Assembly (NCBI RefSeq): GCF_025562755.1 | Contig: NZ_CP103300.1 | Span: forward strand, 4,403,001 to 4,467,000 | Source of the DNA: Endozoicomonas euniceicola | GTDB taxonomy: Bacteria; Pseudomonadota; Gammaproteobacteria; Pseudomonadales; Endozoicomonadaceae | Reading direction: 5' to 3' | Length of the DNA: 64,000 bases | Made by a program: the position numbers and the translations under genes | In this document: positions 35,946 through 44,992 of the stretch, in pieces | How the letters are laid out: the number at the start of each line of letters is the position of its first letter | Position numbering within the stretch: the stretch's first letter is position 1 | Notes under the pieces: generated by a model | Told to the model about the DNA's origin: nothing | What the model saw: the letters and a program-made list of their open reading frames with translations, nothing else | Databases searched by the model: none

Positions 35946-37763
35946 ATGCAAGTCATTAAGGCCGATGTAGTAATCGTAGGTGCTGGCGGTGCCGGTCTGC
36001 GAGCTGCCATTGCGGTAGCGGAAAAAGATCCGGGTCTGAAAGTGGCTCTGATCTCCAAGGTTTACCCAATGCGAAGCCACACTGTGGCCGCAGAAGGTGG
36101 ATCGGCTGGCGTAGTCCAGGATCACGACTCTTTTGAAAACCACTTCGTTGATACAGTTTCCGGTGGTGACTGGTTGTGTGACCAGGAGGTCGTTGACTAT
36201 TTCGTGCAAAACTCTACGGACGAAATGATCCGTCTGGAGCACTGGGGTTGTCCATGGTCCCGTAAGGCTGACGGTAACGTTAACGTCCGTGCTTTCGGTG
36301 GTATGAAGATCGAACGTACCTGGTTTGCGGCGGACAAGTCTGGTTTCCATATGCTGCATACACTGTACCAGACCTCTACCCAGTTCCCATCTATTGAGCG
36401 TTACGACGAATACTTCGCCACTGACCTGATCATGGAAGATGGCCGTGCTCAGGGTGTCACAGCCATTGAAGTAAAAACCGGCGAGCCCAAGGTATTTTTG
36501 GCCAAGTCCGTTGTTTTAGCTACCGGTGGTTCCGGTCGTGTATTCCGCTTTAACACCAATGGCGCAATCGTTACCGGCGATGGTCATGGTATGGCTCTGC
36601 GTGCTGGCGCGTCTCTGCGTGATATGGAATTCGTTCAGTACCACCCAACCGGTCTGCCAGGCTCTGGCGTACTGATGACCGAAGGGTGTCGCGGTGAGGG
36701 TGGTATCCTGCTGAACAAGGACGGCTACCGTTACCTGCAGGACTACGGTCTGGGTCCGGAAACACCGGTTGGCCAGCCCAAAAACAAATACATGGAACTG
36801 GGCCCCCGTGACAAGCTGTCCCAGGCATTCTGGCAGGAGCAGCGCAAGGGCCGCACCGTTAAAACCCCGCTGGGTGACGCGGTGATGCTGGACCTGACCC
36901 ATCTGGGTGAGAAAAAACTGATGGATCGTCTGCCGCTGATCTGTTCCCTGGCCAAGAACTACGTGGGTGTTGACCCTGTCAAGTCACCCGTACCCGTTCG
37001 TCCGGCTGTCCACTACACCATGGGTGGTATCCGTACCGACATCACCACGGCAAGCGATATTCCGGGCCTGTTCGCTGCTGGCGAGTGTGCATCTGTGGGT
37101 ATGCACGGTGCTAACCGCCTGGGCTCCAACTCCCTGGCTGAAACCGTTGTATTTGGTAAGGTAGCCGGTGACTACGCGGCTGACTTCGCCAGACAGGCTA
37201 CTATGTCTGACGAGAAGAAGCTGCTGGATCAGGCTCGTGGACATCTGGATAACATTGAGTCCCTGCGAAATGCCAACGGTACTGAGAAGCTGTCTCACAT
37301 CCGTAAGGAAATGGTTCAGACCATGGAAAAATGCTTCGGTATCTATCGTCTTGGTGACGAGATGCAGGAAGGCGTTGACAAGATGGCTGAACTGCGCGAA
37401 CGCTTCAAGAACGTCAAGATCGAAGATAAGAGCAAGGTGTTCAACACTGAACTGCTGCAAGCCTTCGAACTGCAAAGCTCCCTGGCGGTTGCACACTGCA
37501 TCGCCGTAGGCGGTGTAAACCGGAAGGAGTCCCGTGGTGCGCACGTGCGTCTTGATGATTTTGATACTCGTGACGATGAGAACTTCCTGAAGCACACCCT
37601 GACTTACTACAACGGCGATGCTGAGCCACGTGTGGAGTATCAGGAAGTAAATATCACCCGCTATCAGCCACAAGAGCGTGTTTATGGCGCTGCGGCTGAA
37701 AAGGGCGCTGCGGCTGTAAAGAGTGCTGCGGCTGTAAAGAGTGCTGCGGGCAAAGAGAAGTAA
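35946..37763 (+). CDS. frdA: Fumarate reductase flavoprotein subunit
   Basis: 605 residues from the ATG at 35946 (MQVIKADVVIVGAGGAGLRAA). It reduces fumarate at the cytoplasmic face during anaerobic respiration. The FAD-binding GAGGAG, the flavin-linked His region SHTVAAEGGSA, and TEGCRGEGGILLN and the LHGANRLGSNSL-like MHGANRLGSNSL segment are present. It is much closer to E. coli FrdA than to SdhA (GGDWLCDQEVVDYF, NKYMELGPRDK). The C-terminal tail carries four 18-bp repeats encoding Ala/Lys-rich hexapeptides from 37686, echoing the Ala/Lys tail of E. coli FrdA. It is the first gene of frdABCD. Confidence 0.95.
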   Translation: MQVIKADVVIVGAGGAGLRAAIAVAEKDPGLKVALISKVYPMRSHTVAAEGGSAGVVQDHDSFENHFVDTVSGGDWLCDQEVVDYFVQNSTDEMIRLEHWGCPWSRKADGNVNVRAFGGMKIERTWFAADKSGFHMLHTLYQTSTQFPSIERYDEYFATDLIMEDGRAQGVTAIEVKTGEPKVFLAKSVVLATGGSGRVFRFNTNGAIVTGDGHGMALRAGASLRDMEFVQYHPTGLPGSGVLMTEGCRGEGGILLNKDGYRYLQDYGLGPETPVGQPKNKYMELGPRDKLSQAFWQEQRKGRTVKTPLGDAVMLDLTHLGEKKLMDRLPLICSLAKNYVGVDPVKSPVPVRPAVHYTMGGIRTDITTASDIPGLFAAGECASVGMHGANRLGSNSLAETVVFGKVAGDYAADFARQATMSDEKKLLDQARGHLDNIESLRNANGTEKLSHIRKEMVQTMEKCFGIYRLGDEMQEGVDKMAELRERFKNVKIEDKSKVFNTELLQAFELQSSLAVAHCIAVGGVNRKESRGAHVRLDDFDTRDDENFLKHTLTYYNGDAEPRVEYQEVNITRYQPQERVYGAAAEKGAAAVKSAAAVKSAAGKEK

Positions 37764-37776
37764 GGAGTATCGATTA

Positions 37777-38526
37777 ATGAGCAACAAGACGATTACGATC
37801 GAGATTCTCCGTTACAATCCGGAGACCGATGAGAAGCCGGGCTACGGCTCCTTTGAGATTCCTTATGTTGAAGCCTGGTCCATGCTGGACGCGCTGGAGT
37901 ACATCAAGGACGAACTGGACTCTTCCCTGTCCTACCGCTGGTCCTGCCGTATGGCGGTATGCGGTAGCTGCGGTATGGTCATCAACGGCACGCCAAAGCT
38001 GGGCTGTGAAACCTTCCTGCGCGACTTCTACCCGAACGCCATTAAGGTTGAGCCTCTGGCTAACTTCCCGATTGAGCGTGATCTGGTGGTAGACGCTGAA
38101 GACTTTATCAACAAGCTGGAATCCGTTAAGCCTTACATCATCAATGCGATGGAGAAGCCGGTTGAAGAGGGCGTGAATAAGCAGACACCTGAGCAGCTGG
38201 GCCTGTACAAGCAGTTCTCCATGTGCATCAACTGTATGCTGTGTTACTCCGCCTGTCCGCAGATGGGTCTGAACCCTCTGTTCACCGGCCCTGCGGTTAT
38301 CGCCCTGGGACACCGTTACAACCTGGACTCCCGCGACGAAGGTTACGACCAGCGTACGGAAGTGATTCAGGGCAAGAATGGTGTCTGGTCCTGTACGTTT
38401 GTTGGTTACTGTTCAGAGGTTTGCCCAAAGAACGTTGACCCGGCTGCCGCTATCAACCAGAACAAGCTGCAAGGCTCCCAGGACTGGGCTCTGTCCTTCC
38501 TGATGCCACGCAAAGGAGCTAAGTGA
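37777..38526 (+). CDS. frdB: Fumarate reductase iron-sulfur subunit
   Basis: 249 residues from the ATG at 37777 (TAAGGAG ribosome site). It passes electrons from menaquinol to FrdA. The [2Fe-2S] ligands are in CRMAVCGSCGMVINGTPKLGC. The two C-terminal cluster motifs are CINCMLCYSACP and the segment CTFVGYCSEVCPKNVDP. The stop overlaps the frdC ATG (TGATG). Confidence 0.96.
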   Translation: MSNKTITIEILRYNPETDEKPGYGSFEIPYVEAWSMLDALEYIKDELDSSLSYRWSCRMAVCGSCGMVINGTPKLGCETFLRDFYPNAIKVEPLANFPIERDLVVDAEDFINKLESVKPYIINAMEKPVEEGVNKQTPEQLGLYKQFSMCINCMLCYSACPQMGLNPLFTGPAVIALGHRYNLDSRDEGYDQRTEVIQGKNGVWSCTFVGYCSEVCPKNVDPAAAINQNKLQGSQDWALSFLMPRKGAK

Positions 38527-38912
38527 TGAGTCGTCGCCCTTATGTACGCCCGATGAAGCGTACCTGGTTTATGGATCACCCGTTCTATCGTAACTACATG
38601 GTGCGTGAAGCATCCTGTGTGTTCGATGCTCTGTACGCGGTTAACCTGTTCTGGGGTATCCTGCAGTTGCGCGAAGGCGCTGAAGCATGGAGCAGCTGGT
38701 TGTCTTTCCAGGCTAACCCGCTGATGATTCTGTTTACTGTGGTGACTCTGGGCATGACCCTGTATCACGCAGTGACTTACTTCGACATGACGCCCCGGGT
38801 TCTGCCCCAGTTCATTCGCAAGAAAGTGGCAGACCCTATTGTTAACAAGCTGATGTACGCAGGTCTGGCAGGTATCTCTGTTGTGATCCTGGCTGCAGCG
38901 GCAATGGTTTAA
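38526..38912 (+). CDS. frdC: Fumarate reductase membrane anchor subunit C
   Basis: 128 residues from the ATG at 38526. Three hydrophobic segments follow an N-terminal cytoplasmic stretch (RPYVRPMKRTWFMDHPFYRNY) typical of FrdC. It anchors FrdAB and contributes to the quinol site. The length is close to E. coli FrdC (131). Confidence 0.94.
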   Translation: MSRRPYVRPMKRTWFMDHPFYRNYMVREASCVFDALYAVNLFWGILQLREGAEAWSSWLSFQANPLMILFTVVTLGMTLYHAVTYFDMTPRVLPQFIRKKVADPIVNKLMYAGLAGISVVILAAAAMV

Positions 38913-38925
38913 GGGAGTAAATAAG

Positions 38926-39276
38926 ATGAGTCAGAAACGTCATATTGAACCCCTGCTGTGGAGCCTGTTTGGCGCAGGTGGTACCACCATCGCACTGTTT
39001 TTTCCGGCGATGATTCTGGTTATTCTGCTGTCTTCTCTGGGTGTGATTCCGGCTGAAGCGCTGTCTTATGAGCGTATGTCCGGTTTCTTCCTGAACAACC
39101 TGATTGGTCAGTTGGCTCTGCTGGCGGTACTGGTGCCGTCTTACTGGGCTTGTATCCACCGTATCTATCACGGTTCTCACGATCTGGGTATGCACCCTGG
39201 TGTTGGTGTGAAGATTCTGTGCTACGGCGGTACTCTGGTACTGAGCATTGCAACAGTTATCGCGGTACTGGTCTGA
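38926..39276 (+). CDS. frdD: Fumarate reductase membrane anchor subunit D
   Basis: 116 residues with three membrane helices (FFPAMILVILLSSLG, LIGQLALLAVLVPSYW, GGTLVLSIATVIAVLV). HRIYHGSHDLGMHPG between helices 2 and 3 matches FrdD. It completes the frdABCD operon, and AAGGGAG-type spacing precedes the ATG. Confidence 0.94.
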   Translation: MSQKRHIEPLLWSLFGAGGTTIALFFPAMILVILLSSLGVIPAEALSYERMSGFFLNNLIGQLALLAVLVPSYWACIHRIYHGSHDLGMHPGVGVKILCYGGTLVLSIATVIAVLV

Positions 39277-39293
39277 TTCAGAGCTGAGCGATA

Positions 39294-39333
39294 CAAAAAA
39301 AGGGGGGAGCTTTCAGGCTTGCCCCTTTTTTTT
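39294..39333 (+). terminator. Terminator of the frd operon
   Basis: A seven-base A-run with GGGG pairs with CCCC and an eight-base T-run around an AGC-TTTCAG-GCT inner hairpin, 18 bases after frdD. It also works in the opposite direction for the insertion sequence. Confidence 0.85.
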
Positions 39334-39344
39334 GTTTGTAACTA

Positions 39345-40653
39345 TAAGGGGAGCGGCAATCAATAATTTACCGGTTCCGGAACAATTGTCACATCCCATT
39401 TCTTTAACTCAGAGTGGCGAATGATGTGAGGCTGTATTTCAGCTAATTCCTGTTTACTCAGTCTCACCCCTTTTTGATACGGTTGATCAAGTAGCTTCAC
39501 TATCGGGTTCATGCATTTCCATACCATTGTCTTTGTCCACTCTAAAACAGACGTTACTGTGTTTAGAAGGCTGCCATTCCAATGGTTCTCAAGATAAGAC
39601 CAGCCTCGTTCAATCGGATTGTACTTGCTGTGGTAGGGAGGGTAGTAAACCAGCCGTATTTTCAGCCCCACTTTTTTGGCAAACTCAACCATTCTGAAAA
39701 GAAACTGAGTTCGGTGGCTGTTACTTTCAGGACCGTTGTCTGCGTAGATAACCAGCTCATCGACATACCTGTTAGTTTCCCTCACCTGCTCCCACCACTG
39801 TTCAATGGCATCGCAGATAAAATCACTGGTTTTGTAAGAGTTACCGTAAAAGACATACAGTTGATCATTTTCCAGATTGAGTATTCCAAAGGGGATCATT
39901 TTTTCTTTGGTGGCCATATCATGATCCAGCGCTTTGACCGTTTCAGTTCCTCTTGCTTTACCACCTCTGGAAAAATTTCCAAGGTTAACCGTTGCTTTGC
40001 AATCAATGCTGATCTGAAGACTCTGCTTTCTCTGGCTTGCGGTGCTTTTTACTTGTTTGACGTTTTCAAAGATGGCATCGGTTTCCGGGATTTTTTTTCC
40101 GGCGTGGTCTTCTGTACCTTGTGAAGTTTATAGCCCATGCGGTTCAACATGTTGCAGAAAGTACGCTCTTTGGGAAGTAGCTCTTCCTGCCACCCTTTTT
40201 CATCAATCAGTTTTTTTCGAACAGCACTGGCTGTTATGCGAGCATAGGAGAACGTATTTCTGAGCTGCGGGTCAGCCTGACTTTCAGGGTCTACCAAGCT
40301 TCGAATGTCTTGTTCCAGTTGAGGATTTGCTACTTCTGCTTTTGGCTTGCCCTGAGATACGTAATTTCCATAACAAATAAGTCCTGTCCTTTTTTCATGC
40401 ATCCCGAGTTCAACGGTATGACGACCAAAATTGAACTCGGTTTCAGTAAGGCGTGGACTACCAAAACAGAGCTGTTCAGCGACTTCAGCTATGAAGGCTC
40501 TGTGTTCAGAGCCTTTGAGCTTTTTAGCAGCAAGTATAATGAGGTGTTTGCATTCAGGGGTGACATTAACGCTGGACATGACGTTCACAATCAATCACAG
40601 AGGGAGTAAGCAGGAAAGATACTCCGGTAAAGTTTGTTATGCCACTCCCCTAA
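39345..40653 (-). mobile_element. ISAzo13-like insertion sequence
   Basis: About 1.3 kb bounded by imperfect 14-base inverted repeats, TAAGGGGAGCGGCA at 39345 and the complement of TTAGGGGAGTGGCA ending at 40653 (two mismatches). One transposase reading, split in two frames, fills it. No certain target duplication was identified. Confidence 0.75.
39360..40579 (-). CDS. ISAzo13-family transposase in two frames
   Basis: The N-terminal part runs from the ATG at 40579 (MSSVNVTPECKHLIILAAKK) and includes FSYARITASAVRKKLIDEKG. The DDE-type C-terminal part contains LVIYADNGPESNSHRTQF and YYPPYHSKYNPIERGWSYLE. The zero frame stops at 40049. A -1 shift at eight A residues (minus strand, 40091-40098, read GAA AAA AAA) joins the parts as KKIPETDAIFENVK. 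It is either a programmed slip at an A_AAA_AAA site or a single-base decay mutation. Confidence 0.8.
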
Positions 40654-40725
40654 GTAGTTTTCATTTATTGAGGTTTGTTGGATTTGTCCTAGTCTGGTTC
40701 CTGAGCTTTGAATGAGAATCAGGTG

Positions 40726-41349
40726 ATGGGTGGTAAGCAGTTATTTAAGGCGGTAGGGCTTATACTTTGTTGGGCGGGGGACTCCTTTAGTTCGATTGTT
40801 CTGGCAAGTGTTTACGATGGAAAGGTAAGTGATGAAGCTGCTTATTTAAGAAACCATGTTCGTGATCTTTATAAAGTAATAGATTGTCAGGAAAAGCTAT
40901 TAGAACAGACAGGGGAAGGGGAATTGCCTGGCAATATAACCGGTTATTGTTTGAGTAAGTTTTCAGCTTCCACAAAAAATAACCATACAGTCTCGCGATT
41001 TAATATTATCTTTGATCAGTTTCTGGGTATTACGTCATCTGTATTGACTGCGGCACCTCCAACAGGAAGTATCGTCATCAACCTTTACATGGTTCACAAA
41101 GGCAGTGCTGACAAGGTTTTAAAAAGAGACTTTACGTGGCCATTACTGGATGTGATCGCTAATGCATTCAGTGTCGCTTACTTTCTCCACGGTCGCTATG
41201 TGATGGGACGCAATTCAGGAGACCAGGATATTTCCCCCCAGTCCGTCGCTATCGGTTTTGATATAGCCACTATGGTCTTAATGTTTGCCATTATGCGTTG
41301 GCAAACCCGGCAAGCTGCAAGGCAGCTTAATGGCCAGGAAGCTCAGTGA
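40726..41349 (+). CDS. Membrane-associated protein of unknown function
   Basis: 207 residues from the ATG at 40726; GTG 40723 and TTG 40708 are alternatives. The N-terminus MGGKQLFKAVGLILCWAGDS looks like a signal peptide or anchor. Two or three further hydrophobic stretches occur (VLTAAPPTGSIVINLYMV, WPLLDVIANAFSVAYFL, GFDIATMVLMFAIM). No family was recognised. It lies next to the insertion sequence and has no clear operon partner. Confidence 0.5.
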   Translation: MGGKQLFKAVGLILCWAGDSFSSIVLASVYDGKVSDEAAYLRNHVRDLYKVIDCQEKLLEQTGEGELPGNITGYCLSKFSASTKNNHTVSRFNIIFDQFLGITSSVLTAAPPTGSIVINLYMVHKGSADKVLKRDFTWPLLDVIANAFSVAYFLHGRYVMGRNSGDQDISPQSVAIGFDIATMVLMFAIMRWQTRQAARQLNGQEAQ

Positions 41350-41358
41350 TAGTTGCCA

Positions 41359-42072
41359 TCATTGCTTCACTTCAATATTGCGCTGATTAATCTGCCAGTT
41401 ATTTTTTTCTATCTGCTCCGGGCTGCCTTCAATGGCAACCCGCCTGTCCAGTTTGGCCAGGTGCTGCTGCAGTTGTCCGAAGGAGTCGGTTTCCAGTTGC
41501 TTTGTAAGCGATTGCTCCAGCTCGGGTTCGAATTGGCTGGCCTGCATAAAGTCGTTGCTGACCGACTGGCAGACGGTTTTTACGGCATTGTGAGGGCTGT
41601 CGGGGAGAATGAAGTATAAATTCAGGCTGTCCAGCTGCTCCTGCGCACTGCCCTTTAAGTGGGTCAGATGCCCCACAATTTGCTCTGTCGCAATATCGGC
41701 GTAGCGGTTAATGACCAGTTGCTGGGCTTCCAGAGGAAGGTTCTTAGGCGCAATCTGGGCCAGCTGTTCAAAGTGCTCAGGTGTTTTTACCCGCTGGTTT
41801 AGTGCTTCCCGCACACCTTCCCATGACTTTTCCCTGACCAGGTTGCGAAGCAGGCTGAGTGTTTCCCTGTTCAGTGGCGGGTGAGATATGGAGCGGTCTG
41901 AAAGGTCTGTATCGGGGTGAACTTTAGATTGCAGCCCCTGTTGCAGGTTTTCATCAAGAGAGAGAGGCGAAACCGTTTTGTCGCCCAATGTGCCAACAGG
42001 CTTTTCGGTCTGGTTGGTATTTGCGGGCTGTTGGGGCGGTGTAACACCTGAGTTGCCGTCAATCTTTGACAT
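41359..42072 (-). CDS. Hydrophilic protein of unknown function
   Basis: 237 residues from the ATG at 42072 (MSKIDGNSGVTPPQQ). The N-terminal 70 residues are Pro/Gln/Thr-rich and probably disordered; the rest is helical (NRETLSLLRNLVREKSWEGV, LEQSLTKQLETDSFGQLQQHL). It has no signal peptide or membrane segment. Its composition resembles type III substrates, but that is only a hint. It is divergent from the adenine deaminase-like gene. Confidence 0.55.
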   Translation of the reverse strand: MSKIDGNSGVTPPQQPANTNQTEKPVGTLGDKTVSPLSLDENLQQGLQSKVHPDTDLSDRSISHPPLNRETLSLLRNLVREKSWEGVREALNQRVKTPEHFEQLAQIAPKNLPLEAQQLVINRYADIATEQIVGHLTHLKGSAQEQLDSLNLYFILPDSPHNAVKTVCQSVSNDFMQASQFEPELEQSLTKQLETDSFGQLQQHLAKLDRRVAIEGSPEQIEKNNWQINQRNIEVKQ

Positions 42073-42164
42073 GACCTTCAATCCCTGTGTGTAAAGGTAT
42101 CATTAGACTTATTATTACTCCATTATTGACATAATAGCCCGATTTATCTGACGGAGCTTTTGCC

Positions 42165-43172
42165 ATGATCCATGCGTTGCCCAAGGCTGAATTACATTTA
42201 CATATTGAAGGAACGTTGGAGCCGGAGTTGATGTTTGAACTGGCTGCCCGAAATAATATCCAGTTGCCATACCACAGTGTCGAAGACGTTCGTCGAGCCT
42301 ATGAGTTCAGTGACCTGCAATCGTTTCTTGATATTTATTATGCCGGCGCTGGTGTATTACAAACCGAACAGGATTTTTATGATCTGACCTGGGCCTATCT
42401 GCTGCGCTGTCAGCAGGACAATGTCGTTCATACCGAAATCTTTTTTGATCCTCAAACCCATACCGATCGCGGTATTCACTTTGAAACGGTTATCAAGGGT
42501 ATTCATTCAGCGTTGCAGGAAGGTGAAAAGAAGCTGGGCATTACCAGTCAGATCATTATGTGCTTTTTGCGTCATTTAAGCGCTGAAGCGGCTATGCAAA
42601 CCCTGGAAATGTCACGCCCCTGGCACCACTGGATGATTGGGGTAGGGTTGGATTCTTCTGAAGTTGGTCATCCCCCGGAAAAATTCAAGGCGGTATTTGC
42701 CAGGGCAAGGCATTACGGTTTAAAAGCCGTCGCTCACGCTGGTGAAGAAGGCCCGGCAGATTATATCTGGGGAGCTATCAAAAGCCTTGGGGCTGAACGC
42801 ATTGATCATGGTGTTCGGTGTGAGGATGATCAGCAGCTGGTGAATTATCTGGTTGAACATCAGGTCCCTTTAACCGTTTGCCCTTTGTCGAATGAAAAAT
42901 TAAAAGTATTCAGTCACCTTGAAGATCACAATCTTAAATCTATGTTAAACAAAGGGCTGCTGGTGACGGTCAATTCCGATGATCCGGCTTATTTTGGTGG
43001 CTATGTTAATGATAACTATCGGGCCGTTCAGTCAGCATTGTCGTTAACCGACGATGAAATCTGCCAGTTAGTAAAAAACAGTTTTAATGCCAGCTTTATC
43101 AGTACTGAGCTGAGGACTGGCTATCTGCAACAACTTGAAAACGCCTTTAAGGAGTTTCAACAGCATGAGTAA
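42165..43172 (+). CDS. Adenosine/adenine deaminase family protein (adenine deaminase-like)
   Basis: 335 residues. Zinc-binding HLHIEGTL at residues 11-18, catalytic HAGEEG, and the SDDPAYFG metal site are all present. The segment LTVCPLSNEKLKVF is characteristic of the adenine deaminase subgroup (yeast Aah1 and bacterial homologues) rather than classic adenosine deaminase. It converts adenine to hypoxanthine with ammonia release, in purine salvage. It overlaps the following SDR gene by eight bases. Confidence 0.88.
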   Translation: MIHALPKAELHLHIEGTLEPELMFELAARNNIQLPYHSVEDVRRAYEFSDLQSFLDIYYAGAGVLQTEQDFYDLTWAYLLRCQQDNVVHTEIFFDPQTHTDRGIHFETVIKGIHSALQEGEKKLGITSQIIMCFLRHLSAEAAMQTLEMSRPWHHWMIGVGLDSSEVGHPPEKFKAVFARARHYGLKAVAHAGEEGPADYIWGAIKSLGAERIDHGVRCEDDQQLVNYLVEHQVPLTVCPLSNEKLKVFSHLEDHNLKSMLNKGLLVTVNSDDPAYFGGYVNDNYRAVQSALSLTDDEICQLVKNSFNASFISTELRTGYLQQLENAFKEFQQHE

Positions 43173-43854
43173 AACAATCGTCATTACCGGGGCTAATCGA
43201 GGATTAGGACTGGAATTTTGTAAACAGTATCTGGCTGAAGGTCATAAGGTTTACGCCTGCTGTCGTTCACCGGAGTCTGCGGAAGAGCTACTGAAGCTGA
43301 AGCAAGAGGCTGGAGGCAGGCTTGAAGCTGTGCCTCTGGATGTCACTAATGCTGCTCAGCTGACCAACCTGAAATACACTTTGCAAGGTCAGAGCGTTGA
43401 CCTGTTGATTAATAATGCTGGTGTGAGTGGTCAGCGGTTGTCATTTGGTGAGGTTAATGAGCAGGAGTGGATGAAGGTTCTGCATATAAACACGGTTGCT
43501 CCTTTGCTGGTGGTTCAGGAGCTGGTTGACCTGATGGCTGCTGACGGAAAAATCCTGCTGATGACCAGCAAAATGGGTAGTATTGAAGATAACACCTCCG
43601 GTGGAAGCTATATCTATCGTTCTTCCAAAGCTGCCCTGAACGCCGTTGGTAAAAGCCTTGCCCTTGATCTGTTTGACAGAGGGATCAGCGTTGCTATCTG
43701 TCATCCGGGTTGGGTTCAGACGGATATGGGCGGCCCTAATGCCTTGATTAACACTGAAACATCTATTCGTGGTTTACGTGACGTCATGGAACAGCTGACG
43801 ATTGACAAGTCGGGTCAGTTTTTCAGTTATGACGGATCGATTATTCCCTGGTAA
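43165..43854 (+). CDS. Short-chain dehydrogenase/reductase
   Basis: 229 residues from the ATG at 43165 with AAGGAG 12 bases upstream. The Rossmann motif TGANRGLG (about 8-15), NNAGV, catalytic Ser-Tyr-x3-Lys as YRSSK after TSKMGSIED, and HPGWVQT are present. It resembles the C-factor/sniffer-type SDRs. It is translationally coupled to the deaminase gene. Substrate is unknown. Confidence 0.88.
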   Translation: MSKTIVITGANRGLGLEFCKQYLAEGHKVYACCRSPESAEELLKLKQEAGGRLEAVPLDVTNAAQLTNLKYTLQGQSVDLLINNAGVSGQRLSFGEVNEQEWMKVLHINTVAPLLVVQELVDLMAADGKILLMTSKMGSIEDNTSGGSYIYRSSKAALNAVGKSLALDLFDRGISVAICHPGWVQTDMGGPNALINTETSIRGLRDVMEQLTIDKSGQFFSYDGSIIPW

Positions 43855-43905
43855 TTGACACCGTAATATCTGTCCCCATCTTCCAAATTTCTACTATTTA
43901 TGAAG

Positions 43906-43947
43906 CACCTCAAACTCTGTATCGAAAAATATACAGAGTTTGAGGTG
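43906..43947. repeat. 17-bp perfect inverted repeat
   Basis: CACCTCAAACTCTGTAT at 43906-43922 is the exact complement of ATACAGAGTTTGAGGTG at 43931-43947, with an eight-base loop. No T-run follows. It lies in the 190-base gap between the SDR and beta-barrel genes and could end transcription from either side or be a mobile remnant. Confidence 0.8.
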
Positions 43948-44050
43948 ACCTTATAGAGCCCTGATAGCAAAATGCCCCCCAATTAGTTATTGACCCGAAA
44001 ACTCGGGGCAAGTTTTTGCGCTCTATTTCAGGAGAAATTGTCAGGTGCGA

Positions 44051-44809
44051 ATGAATAAGTTCAGAATGACTGCTCTGGCGGCAGCCGTGGTTCCAGCAAT
44101 CTTAATGAGTCATTCTGTTAGTGCTAATGAAGCTGATCAGCCTGATCCAGCAGATTTGACCCGCCCTAAAACCTTTGTCTGGGCGCAGGCAGGTTACAGC
44201 AAAGATAAGATTAAAGGCGAAAAATCTTACGACACAGGTGTAGGCAAAATCACCGGCGGCCTGTCAGGTAATTTTACCGAAAAGGCTCAGTATATGGGTT
44301 TGCTGGAGCAGGGCTTCGACAGAAAAGGCGCTGCTAACACCCGCGGGCGACTGTTTACCACCTTTGACACCGGTAACTCTGTGATGTCCAGAGTCGGTCT
44401 TTCCGTTGACTACATTCGTCATGCGAAAACCAAAGACACCACCGCTGCGGTAGGTGTTATTGGTAAGTTTGACGCTAACGAGTGGCTGGCTTTCTATCCA
44501 AACCTGGCTGCCGTTGAAGCCAAAGTGGGCGCAACCAAGGAAAAGAGCAAGGGTTATCAGTTCAACCTGTTCACCAGTGTGTATCTCAACGATAAAGGCA
44601 TGTACTCCATGATCATGCCTCAGTACACCGATCTGAAAGATGTGACTGTTAAGAAACTGGAAGTCTCTCTGGGTGCACCGTTAACCGCAGACGCCAAAAC
44701 CTGGTGGGATGTGAAAGTGGGCTACACCAAGAACGAAGGTAAGAAGAGACTGGCTACTTTCGAATCTGACGGTGCTGAGCTGCTGTTTGGTGTAAGCCAC
44801 TATTTCTAA
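44051..44809 (+). CDS. Outer-membrane beta-barrel protein of unknown function
   Basis: 252 residues from the ATG at 44051; GTG 44045 is an alternative. A signal peptide ends near SVSANEA. The mature protein has alternating strands (TFVWAQAGYSKDK, VMSRVGLSVDYIRHA, WWDVKVGYTKNEG) and terminates in SHYF, the aromatic C-terminus of Bam-inserted barrels. No specific family was recognised. Confidence 0.6.
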   Translation: MNKFRMTALAAAVVPAILMSHSVSANEADQPDPADLTRPKTFVWAQAGYSKDKIKGEKSYDTGVGKITGGLSGNFTEKAQYMGLLEQGFDRKGAANTRGRLFTTFDTGNSVMSRVGLSVDYIRHAKTKDTTAAVGVIGKFDANEWLAFYPNLAAVEAKVGATKEKSKGYQFNLFTSVYLNDKGMYSMIMPQYTDLKDVTVKKLEVSLGAPLTADAKTWWDVKVGYTKNEGKKRLATFESDGAELLFGVSHYF

Positions 44810-44895
44810 GCCACTATTTTTAAGGCATTATTACCAAGCCTGAACAGCCATAGGCGACACTGGATTTGAAGGTTGCGGTTTTCATGGTGGATTCG

Positions 44896-44935
44896 GCTTA
44901 AAAAAAAAGACGACTGAACGGAAGGTCGGTCGTCA
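44896..44935 (-). terminator. Hairpin with A-run, terminator-like on the minus strand
   Basis: GACGAC pairs with GTCGTC around an 18-base interior (TGAACGG arm). On the minus strand it is followed by TTTTTTTTT. No annotated minus-strand gene ends here, so it may stop antisense transcription. Confidence 0.35.
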
Positions 44936-44992
44936 TTCAACCATAAGTCTATTGACCAGTATCCTCACTGGTTATCAGGGGAAATCGAGTAA

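Noticed and set aside
35730..36359. Minus-strand 209-residue frame over the frdA start
   Set aside because: Antisense to the conserved FrdA N-terminus.
35946..39276. Succinate dehydrogenase (sdhABCD) reading
   Set aside because: FrdA-specific segments, and the FrdC/FrdD anchors after frdB, fit fumarate reductase better; sdh anchors usually precede sdhAB.
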